Below are positions 1 to 10,689 of a stretch of 64,000 nucleotides of DNA, one piece after another. Below the pieces are notes generated by a model. The model had not been told where the DNA came from. It saw only the letters and a list, made by a program, of their open reading frames with translations, and searched no databases. Origin of the DNA: Cynocephalus volans (lineage: Eukaryota > Chordata > Mammalia > Dermoptera > Cynocephalidae); assembly GCF_027409185.1 (NCBI RefSeq), contig NC_084469.1, positions 30,556,293 to 30,620,292 of the forward strand, in the 5' to 3' direction. How positions within the stretch are numbered: the stretch's first letter is position 1; each line of letters opens with the position of its first letter. Position numbers and translations under genes: made by a program.

Positions 1-175
1 GTTCTGTTCATTTCATGACATCTGAATTTAACAGTCTGACTGAACTTTCTTTCAAGTCTGAACACATCAGAAACATACAGGGCTGCCGAGGCTTTAACTA
101 CACCTGGAAAGTGGGTATAGCCACAAAAAAGGCAGCCACTCACTCAGGGGGCTTGCTGGGCAGTACCTAACGTCA

Positions 176-483
176 TATAACCCACCTTTGTTTTTCTCTA
201 TAGTGCCTATCACCGTGTGATATACTGTATGTAAAGCTTATTTATTTTGTCTACTTTTATAGCATATGATTTGCTTGAGTGCAGAGACTTTTGCCTATTT
301 TGTTCACCAAATCCTTAGAAGACTGTCTAAATCATAGAAGTAATTCAAAAAACATTTGTTGAGGGGCCGGCCTATGGCTTACTTGGGAGAGCGTGGTGCT
401 GACAACAGCAAGCCAAGGGGTAAGATCCCCTTACCAGTCGTCTTTAAAAAAAATTTTTGTTGTTGAATGAATGAATGAATGAT
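176..483 (+). repeat. L2-like LINE 3' end, split by a SINE
   Basis: The segment has the familiar L2 tail: a pyrimidine-rich stretch, a phrase resembling 'gagtgcagagactttt', and a final run of TGAA repeats at about 465-482. The tail is interrupted at about 364-453 by a tRNA-derived SINE, and the TGAA repeat resumes after it. On the minus strand a possible AATAAA (TTTATT near 240-245) could serve receptor 1, but its location inside an old repeat makes this weak. Confidence 0.5.
364..453 (+). mobile_element. tRNA-Ile-derived SINE, single monomer (CYN-like)
   Basis: The element starts GGGGCCGGCC and has a tRNA A-box-like region (TGGCTTACTTGGGAG), an anticodon-arm region reading GGTGCTGACAAC and a B-box-like GGTAAGATCCCC. 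A short A-rich tail follows. TTGTTGA-like sequence flanks both ends, fitting a short target-site duplication. The tRNA-Ile-like body with the GCCGGCC start matches my recollection of colugo CYN SINEs. The single-monomer form differs from the dimer at 52.1 kb. Confidence 0.6.
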
Positions 484-627
484 GTAGGGTTTCCTTGTAG
501 GACAAACACACAACATCTATATACAGGGATCAGGAGACAGGAAAAATGCTCATGGACTATTTTTTACTGGTTGCTACCTTTATGAGAACTTTTCTTCAGT
601 TCAGAAAAGGAGGGACCCTATCACTTC

Positions 628-1575
628 TCAGGTCAGTGACTGCCTCCCCACAAATACCCGCCACAGAGCGCCCTGCACATCAGGGTTTCTGAGGCTATAG
701 ATGAGTGGGTTCAGCATGGGGTTGATAACAGTGTTGAAAACCCCAACTCCTTTATCCTTGTCTGAAGCCTCCTCTGAACCGAGACGCATGTAGTTGAAGA
801 TACCTGTCCCATAGAAGAGGCAAACCACCGTGAGGTGGGAGCCACATGTAGAGAAGGCTTTCTTCCTGCCCTCCACAGAGCGGATTCCTAAAACCGCAGC
901 TGCCACGTGGACATAGGAGGTGACGATGAGAACCACAGGTGAACCTGCCATGATGAAACCCAGAGCAAAGAGCAGCAGCTCATTGAGTTGGGTGCTGGAG
1001 CAGGAGAGATGGAAGAGCTGTGGAAGGTCACAGTAGAAGTGATTGACCTCTTTGGGACCACAGAAGTTGAGTGTGGATATGGCCACAGTGTGGGTGAGTG
1101 CATTGGTGAAGGCACAAGCCCAGGACACAGCCACCAATATCCTCTGAACTGTCTGGCTCATGCGAATGCTGTAGGTGAGGGGCTGGCAGATGGCCAGGAA
1201 TCGGTCATAGGCCATGGCTGTCAACAGGAAGCAGTCCATCCCAGCCAGAAGATGGAAAAAGAAGAGTTGTGTGAGGCAGGCTCCATAAGGAACCGTACGC
1301 TTGTGGGACAGGAGACGACCCAACATTGGAGGAACAGTGACTGTGACACATCCAACATCTAGTATTGATAGGTTCCCCAGGAAGAAGTACATGGGGGTGT
1401 GGAGTTTGGCCTCCACCAGGATGGCTGCCAGGATGCTGAGGTTGCCCCCGACTGTGACCAAGTAGGCTAAGAGGAAGAGCACAAAGACCACAGACTGCAT
1501 CTCTTCTGTTTCCACTAGGCCCAGTAGAATGAACTCAGTAACAGCTGTCATGTTGGTCCCAGCTTCTGGCTCCAT
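628..1575 (-). CDS. OR3A2: Olfactory receptor, OR3A family (OR3A2-like)
   Basis: Odorant-binding class A GPCR of the ciliary membrane of olfactory neurons, expected to signal through Golf. Its 315 residues match the usual OR length. Visible features are an N-glycosylation site N8-M-T10, GN at 44-45 in TM1, [13 protein letters not shown] at 58-70, the conserved cysteine pair C100/C182, [10 protein letters not shown] at 121-130 after TM3, SY at 220-221 in TM5, [13 protein letters not shown] at 239-251 and [12 protein letters not shown] at 286-297. All seven membrane segments are intact. The chosen ATG is the first after an in-frame stop, and an acceptor CAG lies six bases before it (exon base 1581). 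The MEPEAGTN start, the ETEEMQ segment and the VNHFYC loop resemble human OR3A2/OR3A3. Gene order favours OR3A2. Expression is inferred from the promoter near 5.7 kb, which lacks an obvious TATA box. Confidence 0.95.
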   Translation of the reverse strand: MEPEAGTNMTAVTEFILLGLVETEEMQSVVFVLFLLAYLVTVGGNLSILAAILVEAKLHTPMYFFLGNLSILDVGCVTVTVPPMLGRLLSHKRTVPYGACLTQLFFFHLLAGMDCFLLTAMAYDRFLAICQPLTYSIRMSQTVQRILVAVSWACAFTNALTHTVAISTLNFCGPKEVNHFYCDLPQLFHLSCSSTQLNELLLFALGFIMAGSPVVLIVTSYVHVAAAVLGIRSVEGRKKAFSTCGSHLTVVCLFYGTGIFNYMRLGSEEASDKDKGVGVFNTVINPMLNPLIYSLRNPDVQGALWRVFVGRQSLT

Positions 1576-2706
1576 GAGTTCCTGGGAGGAAATGTCCCAG
1601 CAGGGGAGGTGTCAGTATGCTCATTGTCTTATTCAACATAAGTGTTTTAAATAATTTATGTTCATATGCCCATAGTGAGCCCCTAGTTTTCCAGGTGAAT
1701 ATCTTCCCGCTCCCCAGGCCACACCTCACACACTGACCTCCTCATCACCTCAGCACCTTTACCTGCTCTCGGCTGAGATGCCTGACACCACCACCACCCA
1801 CTTCCTCCCATTGTCTTGTAGCTGAAAGGATCAGAATACCTGGAAAAATAAATTAAAATAAAAATACAATTTCTCTTTGAATATAGTAAGATTTATATGG
1901 AATTTCCACATATTTCTTTGAGAGATCAGCCCAAACCAATAGCAGATATCAAACTGAAAAAAGTAATGATATTTTCAGAGAAACCAGTATTTGAAAACAT
2001 TACTCAGGTTTCAAGTCTTCTAGAAACAATGAAGATCAAGGGAAGGTATGGCAAGAATCAAAGAGAAGACACCCATGATTGTGGATTTCAGAAAGACCAG
2101 CAAACTACATTTCTCCAAGGTGAGGTACCATATTCTGAGGTATAAATTCAAAATCTCTTCTTCAATAAATTGCCATGGTTCTTATGTTCCTTAAGCCCCT
2201 ACACTGGACTTTGAATAACAGCTTGATTTAAAATTATTTATTCTGTTTACATTGTCTGCTACTCCTCTCTAAAATCAAAGTTGTAAGCTTGGCCTGTGGG
2301 TTGGTTGCTGTTGGGAGCTGTTAGGATTCTGCACTGCACAGACATTGCACAGACCTGCCCTTGACTCAGTGTAGCAGGTTGACTGATGGCCCTAAGGAGA
2401 TGTCCTCAAATGAAGCAGGCATGTACTTGGAAAGCCACACGGAATTAAGTCCTTCAGATTTTATGTCAAGCTCCAGACTAAAATAAAAAAGAATCATTGT
2501 CTCCATTTCCAATGGAATAAGCAGGGCTACAGCCTTGTGAAGAGTTAATGTCTTCCTTTTTATAGATAAGTCTAGATCAGAGGATGGGAAGCAATCAGAG
2601 ACTGGTTAACTGTAACAGAAGGGAACTGGTGATCAGTGCCTGAGCTGGGGCAGTGAGAGTCAGGGGCAGGTGTGGTTAGGAGATCCCAGAAGTCAGAGAT
2701 GCTTAG
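1576..2706 (-). other. Intron of receptor 1, gene-proximal part
   Basis: The first 250 bases or so align by eye with the matching flanks of receptors 2 and 3 (shared phrases around 'ccacacctcac' and 'cacctcag'). The paralogy therefore extends into the intron. Beyond about 1840 I see no clear repeat. An 82-codon plus-strand ORF at 1897-2145 has no recognisable family. 2150-2706 holds nothing I can name. Confidence 0.5.
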
Positions 2707-3071
2707 TACAGTTGTCCCTAGGTATCCACGGGGGATTAGTTCCAGGACCCCCAGAGGATACTAAAATCTATAGATGCTCAAGTCCCTGATATAAAATGGT
2801 GTATGTGAGGGCCGGCCCGTGGCTCACTCGGGAGAGTGCGGTGCTGATAAAATGGTGTATGTGGTATTAGCATATAACCTATGGACATCTTCCCAGGTAC
2901 TTTAAATCATCTCTAGATTACTTACAACACTTAATAGAATGTAAATGTCATGTAAATAGTTGTTACACTGTATTTTTTATTTGTATTGTTCTTGTTTCTT
3001 TTTGAATATTTTCAACGGGAGGTTGGTTGTATTGGCAGATGCAGATCTTGCAGATAAGGAGGGTTGACTTA
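2707..3071 (+). mobile_element. MER2-like Tigger DNA transposon relic
   Basis: The element begins CAGTTGTCCCTAGGTATCC after a TA and ends with GGAGGGTTGACTT before a TA-like site. The interior has the MER2 hallmark phrases 'ttccaggaccccc' and 'actttaaatcatctctagat'. It is a non-autonomous Tc1/mariner (Tigger) element of roughly normal MER2 length once the 39-bp SINE scrap and its duplicated target are subtracted. Confidence 0.8.
2791..2863 (+). mobile_element. 39-bp 5' fragment of the tRNA-derived SINE with 17-bp target duplication
   Basis: ATAAAATGGTGTATGTG occurs at 2791-2807 and again at 2847-2863. The 39 bases between them (2808-2846) are the start of the tRNA-Ile-like SINE, from GGGCCGGCC through the A box to GGTGCTG, where the anticodon loop would begin. 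There is no B box, second monomer or poly(A). The host is the MER2 copy, so the empty site is predictable. Confidence 0.8.
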
Positions 3072-3331
3072 CATGACTGCCCAGGGATATGGTCACCAAA
3101 AAATGTTTTTTAAGTCCTTTGTTCGTAAAAGTGGGAAGTGGGTGCACAGGTTCTCTGGTCTCAGTTTGGACCTTAGAAGCAGTGGAGGCAGGACCTGATG
3201 AGAGATGCTGCCCAGGAAAGCTGATTGTGTAGTCTTAGGTGAGACTGTAAAAGCAAGAAGCCTACATTGTCTGCAATTTAGAGAAATAAAGACAAAAAAT
3301 ACTTATAACCATGAATCAAGTATATTGAGAT

Positions 3332-3475
3332 GAGTCTCAAACTTGGCTGCACATTAGAGTTATGTGGGAGCTTTAAATAAAAAAAATCCTGATGTCCAGA
3401 CTCCAACCCCAGCTGATTAAATCAGAACCTCTGAAGGTGAGACCCAGCACCAGGATTGTTCAAAGGACCCACCTG
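3332..3475 (+). mobile_element. hAT-Charlie MITE relic (MER5-like)
   Basis: The stretch reads like a MER5-type element: 'tctcaaacttggctgcacat', 'gtccagactccaacccc', then 'aaatcagaacctctgaaggt' and 'gacccagcacc'. Terminal sequences are degraded. Confidence 0.5.
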
Positions 3476-3704
3476 ATCACTCCTGTCTCAGAATCCCATG
3501 CACGGGAGCTTTCAACAGTAGCTCTTTCTTGCTACTCCCTCAAATTTAAGACATAGTCTTTTCTCATTTTACTTTAACTGATAATTCGGAAGGAAGAAGA
3601 GATAATAGTTTAAAAGATAACACAGAAAAGTTATAGAAACTTAAGATATCTTGCAAAGGTTTGGTTCTCAGTATTTCTAACTGCACTTCCTGACCCTCTG
3701 TTCG

Positions 3705-3835
3705 ACTGTATTCTCAGTCCCCACACTTCCTGGAATCACCTGGGAAGCTTTAAGAAGAAAATCCTGGTTCCCAGGCCTTTCACCAAGAATTCTGATTTTG
3801 TTGGTTTGGTTGGTGGCACCTGAGTACAAGAGCTT
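3705..3835 (+). mobile_element. Second hAT-Charlie-like MITE relic
   Basis: Phrases such as 'aatcacctgggaagcttt', 'cccaggcctttcacc' and 'aattctgattttgttggt' follow the MER5/MER58 pattern. It is shorter and more decayed than the copy 300 bp upstream. Bases 3836-4400 hold nothing recognisable. Confidence 0.45.
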
Positions 3836-5658
3836 CATTAAAGCTGGCAGAGGGTTCCATTGTCCAGCCAGGATAGAGAACTCTGACAAATTTGCAACCT
3901 GGGGAGGTGTGATAAAGGCTTCTTGCTCCCCTCTTCATTGCTTTTCTTCTTATAGGACCTAAAAGTCCACCAGCCCTTCCAGGGTATGTAGACTCCTTCC
4001 ACAAACAGCAGAGAGCCTAAGCTTGCAGTCAAGGCAGAGTCTGCAGACTGACTTCCTGTTAAGTGGATAACATGCATTTCATTGGACCCTTTACTACAGC
4101 CAGAGGACATCTCCAGTGTGAGGCTGTCTCAATGACCAGCTCCCAAATGAGGTCTCTACTGTGTGTGTTCAGGTCATTGGGAAGCTGCAGAGGGCATAGT
4201 TCACGGATGAGAAGTTGGCTCCATTATGTCCTTAAAATTCTAAGATCACATGACTAGGGGTGGTAGGGAATCATCTTCAGGCCTTATCAGCATTGATGAA
4301 ATTGATAATTGATAAAAGCTTTGCAAATTGATAGATCAATGGGTGATAAAATCTCTTTACATATGTTAAAGAACAGTTAACTACTCTCTGTTTTCCCTCT
4401 TAGGTTCACTTTTACCCAAGTGTTAGATTGTGACCCTGTGATTTTTCCACCTCCTTGCTCGTGCTGTTCTTGCTACCTGCAATGGCTTCCTCCCAACTCC
4501 ACACACACAAGTATTTCAAGACTTCAGTCAAATGCCAACTGCTGAATTGATTATTCCTTGAAATGTCCCCATCTAAAAGTATTTCTCTCCCGTCCACTTC
4601 CCACCCCAAACTCCCACTACACACTGTTTCTTGGAACTCATTTCTGTTTACTCATTTCTGTTTACCTTCCAGCTGAGTCATTCATTTCCCTCTAGAGCAC
4701 ATCTCTCTTACTTCTCTGTGAGTGACAAGAGGACAAAATACATGTTTGATTCATTGTTTCAGTAGCAATACTCATCATACCACTTTACACATAGTAATTA
4801 CCAGTGTTTCTTAAACAAACAAATGGATGGTTGAAATGTCCACAGGATTTCAGACAAAGAGAGCATCTGTGTGAGCTGGAGTTGTCTTGGAAGACTTTCT
4901 GACACAGTGGAGTTTGGGCTAGACTTTTATGGATTAGAGTGGTTCAGGGGAGGTGTAGGAGCAAGGGCAGGGGCAGGGTGGCTGCAGGGATGACTGCTTT
5001 CCTTTGTGTTGATAGCACAAGCAGGTCATGGAGCAAACCACATGCTGACATTTTTTTTTTCACTTTAAACCCCGCAAATAATAAGGCCCTTAGGAAAGGA
5101 ACACTTTACAGACAAGTCATGCCAGGGATAGAAGAGCAGAGACCGGCTGCTGCTGACCCTCAGATGGCTAGAGATGCCGCTTGCTTAAAACCAGTGGGGT
5201 TCAGGGCTGACCTCTGATCACCTTGAGACATCAGCATCTGGCAGGGTCGCCATGAGGCCACTGAGGAGACCCCCGCATCTCCACTCTCAAGGCTGTCCTC
5301 ACTGAGCTGACCGACCCCTGCTCTGGAACTCCACCCATCTCGTCATGCTCCACAAGGCTCCAAGGCGAAGGTTCCAGGCTGCCTGATGCAGTGGGTCCCG
5401 GGTGGGGAACCGGACCCTGTAAGTCCTCTCATGCTCACCTCTAAAAGCAACAGAGAGTGGGCTTCATCCAAGAGGGGGGCCCTGGGCAGAGAGGACCAGA
5501 AAGGAGCCAGGAGCTCTGGGTTACAGTCCCAGCTCTTCACCTACACAGTTTTCCCTTTCAGGGGCATCTGTTGCATGAGGTACAAAGCAGGATTGAAACG
5601 ATGGCAACGGAAGCCGTTTCTGTTGTGTAAGAGGAGAGGAAGGACGCGTGGATTACTC

Positions 5659-5849
5659 ACCCTGGAGGGGGCATAGAAGCCAGTGAGGTTTCTGCAGGGA
5701 AGGAGGCAAGGAGCTGTGCAGAGCCGGTATCCACTCGGAAAGCAGGTGAGGGGCTGTGTGCAAGAAGCGAGGGAAAGACAAGCTGACGTCTGTCACAGGG
5801 CTGTCTGTGTGCAGGGTCATCCTCCGGGGGCCTCAGAAATTAGCCCACC
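5659..5849 (-). promoter_or_regulatory. Predicted promoter and non-coding exon 1 of receptor 1
   Basis: On the minus strand the shared module (GGGCTAATTTCTGAGG, then CCCCCGGAGGATGAC) lies at 5816-5849. It is followed by an exon-like stretch ending AGG|GTGAGT, with last exon base 5661. The equivalent exon ends in the other three genes are AAG|GTGAGT, AAG|GTTAGT and TAG|GTGAGT. The TATA box at the matching place in receptors 2 and 3 is not visible here. The predicted intron to the coding exon is about 4.1 kb. The transcription start was not located. Confidence 0.5.
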
Positions 5850-5915
5850 TGAGAGAGGGGGGAAGCATCGGGAGACAGATGTGGGAGAGGGAACATTTAA
5901 AGCCCTTCATAAGTA

Positions 5916-5997
5916 TGAGGGCGCTTCAAAAAGTTCATGGAAAAATAGAACTAAAAGATAGTACGAATCCTTCCATGTACTTGTTGACGACTCCTCG
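5916..5997 (+). mobile_element. 82-bp mariner-like MITE, copy 1
   Basis: The element starts TGAGGGCGCTTCAAAAAGTT after TA (5914-5915) and ends before TA (5998-5999). Its 82-bp length equals that of the clean copy at 34020-34101. The right terminal repeat is eroded. It sits about 70 bp upstream of the promoter module of receptor 1 and is absent at the matching place in blocks B and C. Confidence 0.7.
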
Positions 5998-6682
5998 TAC
6001 AGCCATAATATCTCACATTTCCTGGTATTTAGACTTTCTCAGCAAAGTCTTTTTATCTCAAGCCCTGGCTCTATGGGCAGGTAATCAGGGCGGATGATGC
6101 CAGCCCCTCTTAAGGGTGGTTCACCGAGGCCTGGGGGACTTGCCATCGCCTCAGAGTCCCCCAGGAAGCAAGAGGTGCAGTTGGGGACTAGGTGTGGATT
6201 TCCTGCAGGCAGGATTTTCTTTCCCAGATGTCAGCCCAGGGCATTGGAGCAGACACAGGCCGATCTCTTTGCCTCGCCTTGGACCTGGGGATGAGGAGGA
6301 GGCCCCAGAAGGGAGGCACGAGGGAGAAGCTTCCTCCAAACCCAGCTTCCTAATGAGTCCTCGTGAATGTCGTGTTCTTTCTCTGAGTCTTGTTGGTTCG
6401 GGCCACTGGGACTGTGTCTTGGGAATCCCATAATGACTCTGGAAGTGGTGGAAGAAGAGCTGTTGTGTGCAAGAAGGACTCCTGGGAAGCTGTCAACCAA
6501 CATGATTTTCTAAGTCACCCCTTAGAAATCGAGAGCCCTGGCGAAGGTCAAGATTAATGAACAGAAAATGTGGGAAGGTTGTGGAGTGTGTTTCTCTGAT
6601 TCCCATTTCCACCAATAATTATTCATCCAACATCGCCTTTCTCAAGGGACACTGCTCTCTTCTCCCACCAGGGAAGTCTGGT

Positions 6683-6990
6683 GCAGTAGGAAAGCACGAT
6701 AGGCGGACCGGCGCTTCTGATTACTAGACGTCTGACTTTGGGCAAGCTGCTGGACCCTTTTGGGCCTCAGTTTCCTCATCTGTGCAATGAGCATGTCCTC
6801 TACCATGGAGCATTGTTGCGAACATTAAATGAAGTGAGATTCATTAAGCTGCTGGTAGAGGTTCGACAATTCATCAACAAATGATTTGATAACATTTATG
6901 AGTGCTTCTTACATACATGGTGACGTGCTAAGAACTTTACAAGCCTGAAGCCCCTGTCAATCCTCACAACAGTTCTCTGAAGTGGATTGT
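6683..6990 (+). repeat. Two adjacent MIR SINE relics
   Basis: The first relic (about 6683-6870) contains 'tttgggcctcagtttcctca'. The second (about 6880-6990) contains 'gtgctaagaactttac' and 'aatcctcacaac'. The same pair in the same order closes blocks B (30345-30720) and C (48040-48440), which supports a shared duplication origin. Confidence 0.75.
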
Positions 6991-6994
6991 AGCA

Positions 6995-7560
6995 GACACA
7001 TCCGATGTTCTGACTCACATCTGCTCAGCCTGTCTTCTGATCTCAGCCATGGCTGGGGGCACAGTTCCCTGCAGGCTTCTGCTCACTGCAGGCTGCAGAG
7101 TGTAGCCTCTTCCCCGGCAGCCTCTGGTCCCGTGGACAGTGGGGGAGCTCAGAGGTGCAGAGGGCAACTTGACAGTGGGGGATGGAGACCGTGGATAAAT
7201 GCCCACACCCTTCTTCACACAAGAGCATTCTACATGCTCTTGCACATCGAGCCTCTGCCATGCGTAGCAGGGTCTTGGTGATGCACCCTCAGCAAGGGAC
7301 CCTTCCTCCCTCTCTGTCTTGCCCTCTTCATAACCCAGTCTTGGTCCCTGGGACCACCTCCCAAGTAAATATCCTCACTCTAGCCCTGAGATGACTTCCC
7401 AGTTAACCCCCCCCACACACACACACATCTTGTCTCAGGCTCTGCTTTGGCGGGAACCCAACTAAGACAGTTGGTACTGAGAGTAGCCCCAGGAAGTATA
7501 TCCTCCAGGTGGAATTCTGGAACTGGACCATTCGGCACTGCTTGGGGTCAGTGGGGTTGG
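6995..7560 (+). mobile_element. ERV-L-type LTR end and primer-site junction
   Basis: The region closes with 'ctcaggctctgctttgg', 'gggaacccaactaagac' and then 'agttggtactgagagtagc', the pattern of an ERV-L LTR running into its internal sequence. The 5' boundary is uncertain and no coding remnant follows. Bases 7560-8280 show nothing I can name. Confidence 0.4.
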
Positions 7561-8289
7561 TGATAACCCCTGCCATGTGATGCCTCATAATGACTAAGAC
7601 TGGCTCGTGGCTCATTGGGATGAGGTACAGGTGGAAGGCAAAACACAGGGGGTGTTAGCTCCAGCACAATAGTGTTATGAGAACTCAGGTGATTGTAAGA
7701 ACTGTGGGGTTAGAATAGAGGTGGCTTTGGTTAACTCCCTTGGACGTCTGAAATAAACAAAATGATAGGCCCAAGTCAGCCAACAATCAACTCAGGTATG
7801 TTGTGAAAGCCAGAAAACTTCCATGTTAACGAGGCATTAAACTTCCACAGTGATTGGCTCACAGTGTTGAAGATCAGGCCGAGGACCTAATCGTAAGGGT
7901 GGGACAGCTACAGCGGCGGCTGAAGGGGGCATAGGCAGGTCTCCTGTGCTAGATCCTGGCCCTGGTAGGGAAGGAGTGAGACCCTGCCTCCTGCGATGGG
8001 GATGTTTGAGTGGACGAGCATGAGAATTTTGAACCCCTACCCTCCACTGGACCCATCTGACAGAGCAGAAGCGCCCCTTCCCCTTGCTAGTGGACAGCAA
8101 CCTCCTTTTGCATGAAGACCATGTGCACACCTCACAGGAAGCAGTCGTTTCGCAAGATGATTCTTATGCTCAAGAACGTCATTCTCTTTCCTCAGTGCCT
8201 CCAAAATAACTAGGATCAGATCTCAGCACAGTCTGAGAAAGGAAATCCCATGTGTGAATCCAGAGGAAATTATTTACTTGCTGGAAAGC

Positions 8290-8757
8290 ATCCTTGTGTC
8301 TGGCTGTGGAAGGCAGAATAACAGCCTCAAAGACACCCGAGTCCTAGTTCCTGGTTCCACTTTGTATGGTAAAGAGGCCTTTGCAGTTAGAGATCTTGAG
8401 GTTGGGGATATTATTCTGGACTAGCTGGGTGAGGCCTAAATGTCATCACAAGTGACCTTATAAGAGAGAGGCAGAGGGATGTTTGACTACAGAAGAGGAG
8501 GAATGTGATGCTGGAAGCGGAGATTGCAGTGATGTGGCCACAAGCCAGGAAACGCCAGCAGCCACGGGGAGCTGGAGGAGACAAGGGCTGGAGTCTCCCC
8601 TGGGGCCTCCAGAGAGAAGCAGCCCTGCCGACACACTGAAGTCAGCTCCTCAGCACTCAGTTCAGGCTTCTGCCCTCCAGAACCATGAAAGAATAAATGC
8701 ATGTCATTTTGCAGCATTACACTTGTGGTAACTTGTTACAGCAGCTTACCAATATAC
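8290..8757 (+). mobile_element. MLT1-like MaLR LTR
   Basis: MaLR-type phrases occur in order: 'cctttgcagttagagatc', 'gtgaccttataagagagagg', 'agcagccctgccgacac', 'ctccagaaccatgaaagaataaa' split around the AATAAA at 8690, and 'gtggtaacttgttacagcag'. It is a solitary, old LTR in the plus orientation. Bases 8758-9185 contain nothing recognisable. Confidence 0.6.
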
Positions 8758-9189
8758 CCCAGCAGAAGCTAAAGCTGCCTCCAGTTCACAAAGGAGCAAA
8801 TGTGGAAGTGGATCCTGAGGAGTGAGGGACTGGGGTGGAATGTGAGGATGGACAGGGAGAGTGAACTGACACGGAAGCACTTTCTCATGACTCGGGAGTC
8901 GACATCCTGGCAAGGACGCCTGGAGACGAGCCTGACCAACTGCTGAGATGTCTCCTTGGAGCTTGGGCCAGATGCTGGTGGAGGTGCCCACATTGCCTTT
9001 GGGGAACACTGAGGAGGGGGTCAGAAGACTCAGGGAAGTAGGGACCTTATATGGGATCAGAGGAGCCACTGCTTGATTAAATCCCCTGGGAGGGTTCAGA
9101 GGACACTTCCTTTACTAAGGAAATAAGAGACGCACTGGTGAGGGGAAAAGAGAATCTTTGAGAAACTCGGGGTTGGCTGTGGGTTTCAT

Positions 9190-10680
9190 TTGCATTTCTC
9201 TGATGACTAGTGGTGTTGAGCATGTTTCATGTATTTATGGGTCATTGCTATATTTCCTTTTGTAAAGTGTCAATTAAAGTCTTTTGCTCATTATTGTTGG
9301 ATTTTGTTTTGTTTTGTTTTTCTCTTAGAACTGTAAGAAGAAATGTTTTCTTCTGGTATTATTCAGCTGAAGAATTTCTTCTAGTGCAGATCTGTTAGTG
9401 ACAAATTCTCTCAGTTTTCTTTTATCTTTAAGCTTTTATTTTGTCTTCAGTATTAAAGGCTATTTTCACTGGGTTTAGAATTATATTTGAATATGTATAT
9501 ATATACACCCACTCCCACATATATATAAGGGTACTTCAAAAAGTTCATGGAAAGATTTGAAGGTTTGTATTATCTTTTAAGTCTATTTTTCAATGATCTT
9601 TTTGAAGATATATATTCATATGTGTGTATATGTGTGTGTGTGTATAAGCATACCGAGGATGTTATGCTGCTCTCCTTTGGCTCCCATGATTTTTCATGAG
9701 AACTTAGTGTTAACAGGAGATTGTTCTCTGCTCTGTGATATATTTTTGTTTTTTGCTGCTTTCAACATTTTCTCTTTATCTTTGGATTTCAACAATTTGC
9801 CTGTGTTGTGACTTGGTGTGGGTTTCTTTGTATTTATTCTGTTTGGTTTTTGTTTAACTTTTCATACTGCAAATACCTTTGATCAAATTTGGTAAAATTT
9901 TGGTCATTATTTCTTCAAATATTTTTTCTGTCCCATTTTTCTCTCTCCTCTTTGGTAGTCCAATTCCCCATATGCTGGGCTTTTAAATGATCATCTAACA
10001 GTTTCTGAGACCCTGTTCTTTTTATGATCTTATTTTTCTCTGTTCTTCACCTTAGATTATTTTTCTTGATCTTCAAGTTTACTTACTCTTTCCTCTGGCG
10101 TGTCCATTTGGTGGTTAAACACACCCAGTGAATTTTTTACTTTGGAAATTGTATTTTGAAATTTTAGAATTTCTATTTTACTGTCTCTATTTCTCTGCTG
10201 AAATTTGCATTCACTGAAACATGTCTTCTTTTTCCTTTGTTTACTTCATTTTGGATAGTTAAATCTTTGTTAGTTTCAACATTGAGTTCATTTCAGGATT
10301 GGACTTGACGTTTTTTCTTTTCACTAAAGAATGTGTTGCATTTTCTTGATTCTTCATATATTGGGTAGACATTATGAACACTAAGTTCTGAAGATTCCAG
10401 ATTTGGCTCCTTATTGAGTGTTGTTTCGTATGGTTTAACAGGGTAATTCTCTCAGTTAGGCTTGAACTGCACACTCACTTCTTGGATGGCATTTCTGCTC
10501 TCAGTTCGAATACTTTGTCTTTTGCTAAGTGTATGTTGTGCTATTGGATACAATATCACATACACTGTATATGTGATCAAGCTTACATTTTATTGTGTTG
10601 GGATAATTACCAACTGGGGAAAAGTAAGAATATGCACAAAAATTATCTCTACATGTATTAAATAATTGGCTTCAAAAGAA
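9190..10680 (-). mobile_element. LINE-1 relics, antisense (ORF2 scrap then 5'-region-like sequence)
   Basis: 9190-9310 is the reverse complement of the L1 ORF2 segment containing 'tttgcatttctctgatgac'. From about 9310 to 10680 the T-rich sequence resembles the 5' region of old L1M elements, with phrases such as 'gtgcagatctgttagtgac' and 'ttctatttttactg'-like runs. No open frame survives. A mariner-like MITE interrupts it at about 9526-9618. Confidence 0.55.
9526..9618 (-). mobile_element. 82-bp-class mariner-like MITE, copy 2
   Basis: It begins TAAGGGTACTTCAAAAAGTT after TA. Its interior is the reverse complement of copy 3, so this copy lies in the opposite orientation. The right terminal repeat is degraded and merges with an AT/TG-rich microsatellite (9610-9650). 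Confidence 0.6.
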
Positions 10681-10689
10681 ATGTAATTT

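Larger units (their letters stand above)
4400..6990 (-). repeat. Paralogous block A: L2 relic, exon 1, promoter, MIR pair (receptor 1)
   Basis: This region aligns by eye, in the same order, with 28080-30730 and 45690-48450. Shared items are an L2-like tail (4400-4830), a phrase around 'gagtttgggctagactttt', a splice donor at 5660, the promoter module at 5816-5849, a segment ending 'cataatgactctggaag' near 6440, and two MIR relics at the far end. The block lies 3-5 kb upstream of receptor 1 in its direction of transcription, so it should be that gene's 5' region. It is more GC-rich than the other two copies. Confidence 0.7.

Noticed and set aside
364-453. Functional tRNA-Ile gene.
   Set aside because: The tRNA fold is degraded, it has an A tail and flanking repeats, and related copies occur elsewhere, so it is a SINE.
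1897-2145. 82-codon plus-strand frame ending near a GTGAGG donor-like site.
   Set aside because: No recognisable domain and no paralogous copy near receptors 2 or 3. It could be chance.
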